In this document: piece by piece, positions 1-5,709 of the stretch
Layout: every line of letters starts with the position of its first letter
Position numbering within the stretch: position 1 is the stretch's first letter
Source of the DNA: Massilia pinisoli
GTDB taxonomy: Bacteria; Pseudomonadota; Gammaproteobacteria; Burkholderiales; Burkholderiaceae_D
Length of the DNA stretch: 64,000 bases
Assembly: GCF_024753285.1 (NCBI RefSeq)
Contig: NZ_JANUGW010000020.1
Span: forward strand, 1-64,000
Direction: 5' to 3'
The notes under the pieces: generated by a model
The model's input: only the letters and a program-made list of their open reading frames with translations
Databases searched by the model: none
What the model was told of the DNA's origin: nothing
Program-made: the position numbers and the translations under genes

Positions 1-27
1 AAAAAAAGCCCGCTGCGGCAGCGGGCT
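1..27 (-). terminator. Intrinsic terminator reading leftward
   Basis: A perfect 9-bp stem (AGCCCGCTG / CAGCGGGCT) with a 3-nt loop is preceded on the plus strand by seven A residues. Read on the minus strand this is a GC stem followed by a U-tract, so it would stop transcription coming from the right. No minus-strand gene ends here within the window. It may also end a gene lying left of the window edge. Confidence 0.6.
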
Positions 28-410
28 GAATCTATCCTTGGAGGAGAATAGAGGAGACAGGTTCATAATGCTGCATCGCAAAAAAGAAATCCAATTTAGA
101 TTTTCAATATCCGCCATTGCTTTTATAAATGACTCAACAGTGTCCATCTCAATCGGGACGCTCTTGGTGCAAAAAAGAAAATGTTCTACGATAGCAAAAT
201 GTTTAAAGACGCCTTGCTGTCGTTTACGTTCTTTCCGAATTTTCCATCCACGCGGGCCTGCCGCGCGTTGCCATTGTCGACCTTCCCCGGCTATCATCCC
301 GGTGGCGGACGCCGGCCATGTGCGGCGCCGCCGGCGCGGCGTGTGCGATCCGGCCGTTTCGTAGGGTGCGCCCTGCCAACGTTCACTGCCCTGGGTTTGC
401 CTACCGGCCG
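28..410. other. Gene-free, relatively AT-rich leader before the YfiR-like gene
   Basis: No convincing gene lies here. The first 220 bases are clearly richer in A and T than the rest of the window, and the short reading frames do not look like proteins. It probably carries the promoter of the downstream YfiR-like/kinase operon, but I cannot point to clear -35 and -10 boxes. Confidence 0.4.
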
Positions 411-1019
411 ATGCATCTTCCATTGAACCGATCCACGAACCACGGCCTGCGCCGGACGGTCGCCGTCTGGATGCTGGCCTGCGTGGCCGCGCTGTGCGCG
501 GGCAGGGCGCTCGTGCCGCCCGCGCGCGCGCAAAGCGCCGTACCCGCCGTGCCGCTGGAGCGGCGCGTGAAGGCGGCCTTCCTGTATAAATTCCTCGGCT
601 ACACGGAGTTTCCCGCCACCGCCTTCGCCGACGCGGCCGCGCCGCTGACGATCGGCGTGATCGGCGCGGACGACCTGGCCGTCGAGCTGGCGCGCGTCGT
701 GGCCGGGCGCACCGTCAACAACCGACCCATCGAGGTGCGCGAGCTGCGCGAAGCCGACGTGGGCGCGCGCGTGCACCTGCTGTTCGTGGGTGGTGGCGAC
801 GCGCAGCGCGTGGGACGCATCGTGCGCCAGGCGAGCGCCGCGATGCTCGTGGTGACCGAGTGCGAGAACGGCTTGCAGCTCGGCAGTGTGATCAATTTCC
901 GCATCGTCGACGAGCGCGTCCGCTTCGACGTCTCCCTCGATGCGGCGGAACGTAATGGCATCAAGCTCAGTTCGCGCCTGCTGACAGTGGCGAACCGGGT
1001 GCAGAAAGGAGCGCAGTGA
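411..1019 (+). CDS. YfiR/DUF4154 family periplasmic protein
   Basis: A 202-residue protein with an N-terminal hydrophobic export signal (about residues 14-40) followed by a DUF4154 (YfiR-like) domain: the RRVKAAFLYKFLGYTEFP opening, the central GVIGADDL strand and the late QLGSVINFRIVDERVRFDVS block are typical. In Pseudomonas, YfiR is a periplasmic repressor of the diguanylate cyclase YfiN. Here the partner is a hybrid histidine kinase whose start codon overlaps this stop codon by one base (TGATG), so the two are probably translated together and YfiR may gate the kinase's periplasmic sensor. The ATG at 411 was chosen because it puts the hydrophobic segment at the N-terminus; the longer frame from 318 adds a non-signal-like extension. 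Family call is firm, the regulatory role is inferred. Confidence 0.85.
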   Translation: MHLPLNRSTNHGLRRTVAVWMLACVAALCAGRALVPPARAQSAVPAVPLERRVKAAFLYKFLGYTEFPATAFADAAAPLTIGVIGADDLAVELARVVAGRTVNNRPIEVRELREADVGARVHLLFVGGGDAQRVGRIVRQASAAMLVVTECENGLQLGSVINFRIVDERVRFDVSLDAAERNGIKLSSRLLTVANRVQKGAQ

Positions 1020-2908
1020 TGGTGGTGCGCGACGGCGGCACGGTCCGCGGCAAACTCATATTGATGGCGGTGGCGACCACGTTCGTCGCCTTGCTGGCGG
1101 CATCCGTCGCGATGCTGCTGTTCGACCTGCGGGCGTTCCAGCGCTACTGGACGGACGACCTGATGACGCAGGCCGACATCATGGCGCGCGTGACGGCGCC
1201 CGCGCTCGCGTTCAACGACGAGGAGACGGCACGCCAGAACCTGGCCGTACTGCGGGTGCGTCCGCAGATCCTCGCGGCCGCGGTCTACACGAGCGATGGC
1301 ACGCGCTTCGCCACGTATGCGTCCGCGCCGAACCAGACGATCCCCGCGCGGCCGGCGCCGTCCGGGTACCGCATCGAGGCGGGCGAAGTGGCCGTGTTCC
1401 GCAACATCGTGGAAAACGGCGAGATGGTGGGCACCGTGTACCTGCGCTCGCGCTACGGCCTGTTCGACCGCCTCGTGAGCTATGGCGCGATCCTCGGCGC
1501 CGTGATGCTGGGCGCGCTGCTGATCGCGGGCCTCGTCGCGTCGCGGCTGCAGGCGGCCATCACGCGGCCGCTCGCCGCTGTGACGAACGTCGCGCGCCAG
1601 GTGGTGCAGCGGCGCGATTTCACGCTGCGCGTACCCGGCAACGACAGCGGCGAGATCGGCGTGCTCGTTGCCGCGTTCAACGACATGCTGGCCGAGATCG
1701 GCCGCCGCTCGCACGCGCTGCAGGAAGCCAACGCGACCTTGGAGCACGAGATGCAGGTGCGCCAGCGCGCGGAAGAGGCGCTGCGCCTGGCCGACCGCCG
1801 CAAGGACGAATTCCTCGCCACCCTGGCGCATGAATTGCGCAACCCGCTCGCGCCCATCCGCACGGGCCTGGACATCCTCCGGCTGCGCAGCGGCGACGCC
1901 CAGGCCACCCAGCGAGCCACGGACATCATGGAGCGCCAGCTGCGCCAGATGGTGCGCCTCGTCGACGACCTGCTGGACGTCTCGCGCATCAACACGGGCA
2001 AGTTCACGATCAAGAGCGGTCGCGTGGAACTGAAGGCCGTCGTCAACGACGCGCTCGAAGTCGTGCGTCCGTACATCGAACTGCACGGCCACGAGCTGAC
2101 CATCGACCTGCCGGACCGTCCAGTGTTCCTGAACGGCGACGCGACGCGCCTCGCGCAGATCCTGTCGAACCTGCTGAACAACGCCGCCAAGTACACGAAC
2201 CGCGGCGGCCGCGTGGGGCTGAAGGCGACGGTGGACGACCGCACCTTGAACCTGGTCGTGTCCGACACGGGCATCGGCATCGCGCCCGACATGCTGGACA
2301 CGGTGTTCGAGATGTTCGTGCAGGTCGATTCCACCTTGGAGCGGTCGAACGCGGGTCTCGGTGTCGGGCTGTCGCTGGCGAGAAAGCTCGTCGAGCTGCA
2401 CGGCGGCACCATCGAGGCGCACAGCGCCGGCGTCGGTCACGGCAGCCAGTTCGTCGTGCGCCTGCCGATCGTCGTCGAGCCGGAGCTGCCGGCGAAGCCG
2501 ACGCCGATGTCGTTCATCAGCGCCGAGACGTACCGCATCCTGCTGGCCGACGACAACGTCGACTTCGTCAACAGCATCGGCGCGCTGCTGACGGCGATGG
2601 GGCACAGCGTCGTCATCACGCACAACGGCCCCGACGCGCTGGCCGCCGCCAAGCGCTTCTGTCCGGACTACGCCTTCCTCGACATCGGCCTGCCGCAGAT
2701 GTCCGGTTACGACCTGGCGCGCGGCATCCGCGACCTGTCGTGCTGCACGATGACGGTGATGGTCGCCGTCACGGGGTGGGGCCAGGAAAAGGACCGCCAG
2801 CTGGCGTTCGAGGCCGGCTTCGACCACCATATGGTCAAGCCCGTGCGCTTCGAGCAGATCGAGGAAATCCTGGGGAATCGCAGCATTATCAAGAAGCTGC
2901 GCACGTGA
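1019..2908 (+). CDS. Hybrid sensor histidine kinase/response regulator
   Basis: A 629-residue inner-membrane kinase. The order is: a transmembrane helix (about 15-36), a periplasmic sensor of about 110 residues resembling the CHASE8-type domain of YfiN-like proteins, a second helix (about 155-178), HAMP (about 180-235), a HisKA dimerisation domain with phospho-accepting H271 in the LAHELRNP H-box, an HATPase_c domain (N-box LSNLLNNAAKYT, G-boxes SDTGIGIA and GLGVGLSLA) and a C-terminal receiver with D555 in FLDIGLP. ATG 1019 has AGGAG at about eight bases; a GTG at 1016 is the alternative. It overlaps the YfiR-like gene, suggesting that YfiR regulates this kinase rather than a cyclase. No separate output regulator is adjacent, so the phosphorelay target is unknown. 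Confidence 0.9.
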   Translation: MVVRDGGTVRGKLILMAVATTFVALLAASVAMLLFDLRAFQRYWTDDLMTQADIMARVTAPALAFNDEETARQNLAVLRVRPQILAAAVYTSDGTRFATYASAPNQTIPARPAPSGYRIEAGEVAVFRNIVENGEMVGTVYLRSRYGLFDRLVSYGAILGAVMLGALLIAGLVASRLQAAITRPLAAVTNVARQVVQRRDFTLRVPGNDSGEIGVLVAAFNDMLAEIGRRSHALQEANATLEHEMQVRQRAEEALRLADRRKDEFLATLAHELRNPLAPIRTGLDILRLRSGDAQATQRATDIMERQLRQMVRLVDDLLDVSRINTGKFTIKSGRVELKAVVNDALEVVRPYIELHGHELTIDLPDRPVFLNGDATRLAQILSNLLNNAAKYTNRGGRVGLKATVDDRTLNLVVSDTGIGIAPDMLDTVFEMFVQVDSTLERSNAGLGVGLSLARKLVELHGGTIEAHSAGVGHGSQFVVRLPIVVEPELPAKPTPMSFISAETYRILLADDNVDFVNSIGALLTAMGHSVVITHNGPDALAAAKRFCPDYAFLDIGLPQMSGYDLARGIRDLSCCTMTVMVAVTGWGQEKDRQLAFEAGFDHHMVKPVRFEQIEEILGNRSIIKKLRT

Positions 2909-2927
2909 GCGGCCGGCGCCGCCAATG

Positions 2928-2969
2928 AAAAAAGGCTCATGAACCGCTTTCGCGTGTCATGAGCCTTTT
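2928..2969 (-). terminator. Terminator of tRNA-Arg copy 1
   Basis: A 9-bp stem (GGCTCATGA / TCATGAGCC) is flanked by A-runs on the left and TTTT on the right, so it can work in both directions. It ends tRNA-Arg copy 1 on the minus strand and may also end the hybrid kinase gene at 2908. Confidence 0.85.
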
Positions 2970-2981
2970 GTCTGAAAAAGT

Positions 2982-3058
2982 TGGTGCGGCTGGCAGGAAT
3001 CGAACCCACGACCCCTTGGTTCGTAGCCAAGTACTCTATCCAGCTGAGCTACAGCCGC
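2982..3058 (-). tRNA. tRNA-Arg(ACG), copy 1
   Basis: A 77-nt tRNA including an encoded CCA end. On the minus strand the acceptor stem is GCGGCTG/CAGCCGC, the anticodon stem CTTGG/CCAAG, the anticodon loop CTACGAA (anticodon ACG, arginine CGN codons) and the T-loop contains TTCGATT. It is identical to four other copies in the next 2.6 kb and has its own promoter and terminator. Confidence 0.97.
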
Positions 3059-3069
3059 CCGAGGCACGC

Positions 3070-3097
3070 ATTATAGCGGGGCTTTGCCGTTTGGAAA
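3070..3097 (-). promoter_or_regulatory. Promoter of tRNA-Arg copy 1
   Basis: A perfect TATAAT -10 box on the minus strand (3070-3075), 11 bases upstream of the tRNA, with a weaker -35 candidate TTTCCA at 3092-3097 (16-bp spacer). All five copies keep this -10 box. Confidence 0.75.
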
Positions 3098-3144
3098 AGG
3101 TCAATTTGGCTTCCTGGCCAGTGCGATGCGTGCCGGAAAGAATG

Positions 3145-3186
3145 AAAAAAGGCTCATGAACCGCTTGCACGTGTCATGAGCCTTTT
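3145..3186 (-). terminator. Terminator of tRNA-Arg copy 2
   Basis: The same 9-bp GGCTCATGA/TCATGAGCC stem as at copy 1, with six A residues at the left and TTTT at the right. It lies just downstream of tRNA copy 2 on the minus strand. Confidence 0.85.
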
Positions 3187-3198
3187 GTCTGAAACAGT

Positions 3199-3275
3199 TG
3201 GTGCGGCTGGCAGGAATCGAACCCACGACCCCTTGGTTCGTAGCCAAGTACTCTATCCAGCTGAGCTACAGCCGC
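3199..3275 (-). tRNA. tRNA-Arg(ACG), copy 2
   Basis: Same 77-nt tRNA as copy 1 (anticodon ACG, encoded CCA). It sits only 141 bases upstream of copy 1 on the minus strand, but with its own terminator between them, so the two are separate transcription units. Confidence 0.97.
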
Positions 3276-3286
3276 CCGAGGCACGC

Positions 3287-3314
3287 ATTATAGCGGCATT
3301 CCGATATTTGGCAA
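3287..3314 (-). promoter_or_regulatory. Promoter of tRNA-Arg copy 2
   Basis: TATAAT on the minus strand at 3287-3292 and TTGCCA at 3309-3314, spacer 16 bp. The layout matches copies 3 and 4. Confidence 0.75.
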
Positions 3315-3433
3315 GTCTCGCTTGTGTCTCCGCTTACTTCGACGTGACGACGACCGACGTCGTGCTCGGGTTGCCGCCTTTTGGTAAAAAACGGATGGGC
3401 GGATTGATCGGATGAGAAACGGGTTTCCGAAAG

Positions 3434-3470
3434 AAAAAAGCTCATGAGCGCTTGCGCATTCATGAGCCTT
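3434..3470 (-). terminator. Terminator of tRNA-Arg copy 3
   Basis: An 8-bp GCTCATGA/TCATGAGC stem with six A residues to the left, which become the U-tract on the minus strand. It is a slightly diverged version of the terminators at copies 1, 2 and 4. Confidence 0.8.
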
Positions 3471-3483
3471 GATCGTGAAACGT

Positions 3484-3560
3484 TGGTGCGGCTGGCAGGA
3501 ATCGAACCCACGACCCCTTGGTTCGTAGCCAAGTACTCTATCCAGCTGAGCTACAGCCGC
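3484..3560 (-). tRNA. tRNA-Arg(ACG), copy 3
   Basis: Identical 77-nt tRNA with anticodon ACG and encoded CCA. It is followed on the minus strand by its own hairpin terminator and preceded by a TTGCCA-N17-TATAAT promoter. Confidence 0.97.
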
Positions 3561-3571
3561 CCGAGCCCTGC

Positions 3572-3600
3572 ATTATAGCAGCCCGTATCTCGAATGGCAA
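3572..3600 (-). promoter_or_regulatory. Promoter of tRNA-Arg copy 3
   Basis: TATAAT at 3572-3577 and TTGCCA at 3595-3600 on the minus strand with an ideal 17-bp spacer. This is the clearest of the five tRNA promoters. Confidence 0.8.
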
Positions 3601-3633
3601 AAGACCAAGGATCACGCGACCATGCATGGCGCA

Positions 3634-3673
3634 TTGACAACACTCGAAGGTGATCCTAAAGTGATATCACTTT
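3634..3673 (+). promoter_or_regulatory. Promoter with palindromic operator for the SPFH-Arc operon
   Basis: TTGACA at 3634-3639, a 17-bp spacer and TAAAGT at 3657-3662 make a good sigma-70 promoter facing the SPFH gene at 3695. A perfect 16-bp palindrome, AAAGTGATATCACTTT (3658-3673), covers the -10 box and the expected start of transcription, which is where a repressor would sit. The Arc-like protein encoded at the end of the same operon is an obvious candidate to bind it; that link is inference. Confidence 0.6.
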
Positions 3674-3694
3674 CATATAACAACGGGAACCAGC

Positions 3695-4588
3695 ATGTCC
3701 ACACATACTCGTCAGGAAGCGCAATTCACGTCGATGAACGGTTATGCGGCGTTTGCCTGCGGCCTGCTCGCGGTGCTGGCCGGCGCGTGGATCCTCCACG
3801 CCGCCAATATGGGCTCGGCGTCGGGTGGGGCGGCGGTCGGCGGCATCGCGCTCGCCATCGCCGGGCTGTTCGTGTGCGCGGGCGTCTACATGCTCCAGCC
3901 CAACGAGACGGCCGTGCTGACCTTGTTCGGACGCTATGTCGGCACGGACCGCGGCGAGGGCCTGCGCTGGGCGTTCCCGCTGTATCGCAAGCGCAAGCTG
4001 ACGGTGCGGGCGCGCAACCTCAATATGTCGACGCTGAAGGTCAACGACAAGCGGGGCAATCCGGTGGAGCTGGCCGCGGCCGTCGTGTGGCGCGTGCGCG
4101 ATACGGCGCAGGCGCTGTTCGAAGTCGACGATTTCGAGCGCTACGTCAGCGTGCAGGCCGAGGCCGCACTGCGCCACCTGGCCGCGCAATACGCGTACGA
4201 CGAAGGCGAGGACCTGGCACCCGGCGAAATGACCTTGCGCGGCGGCGCGAGCGAGGTGGCGCTGGCGCTCAGCGACGAGCTCACGGCGCGCTTCGAGGCG
4301 GCCGGCGTGGAAACGCTGGACGCGAAGCTGACGCACCTCGCGTACGCCCCCGAGATCGCCCAGGTGATGCTGCGCCGCCAGCAGGCCCAGGCCATCATCA
4401 GCGCCCGGGCCCGCATCGTGCACGGTGCCGTCACGATGGTCGAGGATGCGTTGAAAGGGCTGGCCGAGCGCCAGATCGTCGAGCTGGATGCGGAGCGCAA
4501 GGCGTCGATGGTCAGCAACTTGCTGGTGGTGCTGTGCTCCGACCGCGACGCGCAGCCCATCATCAACGCGGGCACGCTGTATAACTGA
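3695..4588 (+). CDS. SPFH/band 7 domain membrane protein
   Basis: A 297-residue protein with two N-terminal hydrophobic segments (about 15-35 and 43-66), followed by an SPFH (stomatin/prohibitin/flotillin/HflK-C) domain from QPNETAVLTLFGRYVGT onward and a helical C-terminus. SPFH proteins form membrane-bound oligomers that organise membrane microdomains or control proteases. Nine bases downstream lies an Arc-like DNA-binding protein gene, so the two probably share a transcript driven by the TTGACA promoter at 3634. The pair is inserted between tRNA-Arg copies 3 and 4. The ATG at 3695 fits the membrane topology; the in-frame region upstream lies in the promoter. Confidence 0.88.
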   Translation: MSTHTRQEAQFTSMNGYAAFACGLLAVLAGAWILHAANMGSASGGAAVGGIALAIAGLFVCAGVYMLQPNETAVLTLFGRYVGTDRGEGLRWAFPLYRKRKLTVRARNLNMSTLKVNDKRGNPVELAAAVVWRVRDTAQALFEVDDFERYVSVQAEAALRHLAAQYAYDEGEDLAPGEMTLRGGASEVALALSDELTARFEAAGVETLDAKLTHLAYAPEIAQVMLRRQQAQAIISARARIVHGAVTMVEDALKGLAERQIVELDAERKASMVSNLLVVLCSDRDAQPIINAGTLYN

Positions 4589-4597
4589 CGCGCGTCG

Positions 4598-4792
4598 ATG
4601 GCGAGCCCGGGGAAAAAGTCGTATCCGCTGCGTATCGATCCCGCGCTGTGGGAGCAGTTGCAGCGGCTGGCCGCGAACGATTTGCGCAGCGTGAACGCCG
4701 AGATCGAATTCCTGCTGCGCGAGGCGCTGGCGCGGCGCGGCATCCGTGTGGCGTCGGTGCGGGAGGACGGGGAAGGGGGCGATACGCCCTGA
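4598..4792 (+). CDS. Arc-like ribbon-helix-helix DNA-binding protein
   Basis: A 64-residue protein whose first 45 residues match an Arc/MetJ ribbon-helix-helix fold: a short beta strand (KSYPLRI), then the helix DPALWEQLQRLAAND, a turn, and a second helix SVNAEIEFLLREAL. Such proteins dimerise and bind palindromic operators. It lies nine bases behind the SPFH gene without a strong ribosome-binding site of its own, which fits translational coupling. The perfect palindrome over the operon promoter (3658-3673) is a plausible autoregulatory target. No toxin partner is next to it, so a toxin-antitoxin role is not supported. Confidence 0.82.
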   Translation: MASPGKKSYPLRIDPALWEQLQRLAANDLRSVNAEIEFLLREALARRGIRVASVREDGEGGDTP

Positions 4793-4799
4793 CGCAATG

Positions 4800-4839
4800 A
4801 AAAAGGCTCATGAGCGCTTGCGCGTCTCATGAGCCTTTT
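4800..4839 (-). terminator. Terminator of tRNA-Arg copy 4
   Basis: A 9-bp GGCTCATGA/TCATGAGCC stem flanked by A-run and TTTT, bidirectional. It serves tRNA-Arg copy 4 on the minus strand and the SPFH-Arc operon ending at 4792 on the plus strand. Confidence 0.85.
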
Positions 4840-4851
4840 ATCGCAATACAT

Positions 4852-4928
4852 TGGTGCGGCTGGCAGGAATCGAACCCACGACCCCTTGGTTCGTAGCCAA
4901 GTACTCTATCCAGCTGAGCTACAGCCGC
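4852..4928 (-). tRNA. tRNA-Arg(ACG), copy 4
   Basis: Identical 77-nt tRNA with anticodon ACG and encoded CCA, separated from copy 3 by the SPFH-Arc operon. Confidence 0.97.
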
Positions 4929-4939
4929 CCGAGCCACGC

Positions 4940-4967
4940 ATTATAGCAGCGGTTTCATGAATGGCAA
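4940..4967 (-). promoter_or_regulatory. Promoter of tRNA-Arg copy 4
   Basis: TATAAT at 4940-4945 and TTGCCA at 4962-4967 on the minus strand, spacer 16 bp. Confidence 0.75.
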
Positions 4968-4986
4968 AGTGCGGCCGGCGCGGTGT

Positions 4987-5448
4987 TCACAGCTCGTGCG
5001 TGTAGACGATGAAGCCCAGGTGCCGGGCGACCTTGTCGTACAGCGCCCGGCCCGCCGCGTTGGTGGTGTGCGTCTGCCAGTACACGCGCGAACTGCCGGC
5101 GGCCCGCGCCGCCGCGTACACGCCCTCGATCAGTTGCCGCCCGACGCCGCGGCCGCGCAGCGCCGGTACGGTGAACAGGTCTTGCAGGTAGCAGACGTCG
5201 TGCAGCCGCGTCGTGCTGCGATGGAAGAGGTAGTGCGCAAGGCCGACGATGCGGCCGTCTTCCTCGGCCACGAGCGCGTGGACGGGTTCGGCCGGATCGA
5301 AGAACCGGTGCCACGTCGCTTGCGTGATGGCGTCGGGAAGGGCCGTCGGGCCGCTGCGCTCGTAAAACGCGTTATAGCCATCCCACAGCGGGCGCCACTG
5401 GTCATGGTCGGCGGGGGCGAGTGGGCGAATGATGGGTTGGCTCGGCAT
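4987..5448 (-). CDS. GNAT family N-acetyltransferase
   Basis: A 153-residue single-domain acetyltransferase. The acetyl-CoA pyrophosphate-binding motif A is seen as LFTVPALRGRGVGRQLIEGV (about 91-110), followed by a YWQTHTTNAAGRALYDK segment typical of small-molecule GNATs. The substrate cannot be read from the sequence. It lies alone on the minus strand between tRNA-Arg copies 4 and 5; there is no strong ribosome-binding site before the ATG at 5448. The length is usual for the family. Confidence 0.87.
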   Translation of the reverse strand: MPSQPIIRPLAPADHDQWRPLWDGYNAFYERSGPTALPDAITQATWHRFFDPAEPVHALVAEEDGRIVGLAHYLFHRSTTRLHDVCYLQDLFTVPALRGRGVGRQLIEGVYAAARAAGSSRVYWQTHTTNAAGRALYDKVARHLGFIVYTHEL

Positions 5449-5487
5449 GGCGGCGCGTGTTATGGATGAGCAACCGGAGCGGCAATG

Positions 5488-5516
5488 AAAAAGGCCAGAT
5501 CTTGCGATCTGGCCTT
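5488..5516 (-). terminator. Terminator of tRNA-Arg copy 5
   Basis: A 9-bp stem (GGCCAGATC/GATCTGGCC) with a run of A at its left, giving a U-tract on the minus strand. Its sequence differs from the other four tRNA terminators although the job is the same. Confidence 0.85.
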
Positions 5517-5526
5517 CCGAAAAACT

Positions 5527-5603
5527 TGGTGCGGCTGGCAGGAATCGAACCCACGACCCCTTGGTTCGTAGCCAAGTACTCTATCCAGCTGAGCTACAGC
5601 CGC
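5527..5603 (-). tRNA. tRNA-Arg(ACG), copy 5
   Basis: Fifth identical 77-nt tRNA with anticodon ACG and encoded CCA. It is the outermost copy (upstream end of the array in the minus direction) and is separated from copy 4 by a GNAT gene. Confidence 0.97.
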
Positions 5604-5614
5604 CCGATGCACGC

Positions 5615-5643
5615 ATTATAGCAGCGGCATGCCGAATGCGGAA
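5615..5643 (-). promoter_or_regulatory. Promoter of tRNA-Arg copy 5
   Basis: TATAAT at 5615-5620 on the minus strand with a weak -35 (TTCCGC, 5638-5643) at 17 bp. It overlaps the upstream in-frame ATG (5629) of the propeller kinase, which argues for the later kinase start at 5710. Confidence 0.65.
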
Positions 5644-5709
5644 GTCTTAATTTCTCTCAACATTTTCGGGCATTCTGGTAGATTAGGACCTGTGTCCTGG
5701 AAACCCGAA

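Noticed and set aside
599-2830. 743-codon minus-strand frame opposite the kinase
   Set aside because: It is the GC-rich antisense shadow of the YfiR-like and kinase genes; its translation is Arg/His/Gln-rich with no domain.
2959-3415. Short plus-strand frames across the tRNA-Arg copies with repeated peptide GAAGRNRTHDPLVRS
   Set aside because: These are translations of the antisense strand of tRNA genes, a known source of false proteins.
4598-4792. Arc-like protein as the antitoxin of a toxin-antitoxin pair
   Set aside because: No small toxin gene is adjacent; the partner gene is an SPFH membrane protein.
2928-5643. Regularly recurring 77-nt repeats that could suggest a CRISPR or other array
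   Set aside because: The repeats fold as tRNA-Arg with anticodon ACG, and the spacing is irregular with genes between.
5629-5709. Upstream ATG start for the propeller kinase
   Set aside because: It overlaps the promoter of tRNA-Arg copy 5 and puts 27 residues in front of the signal peptide.
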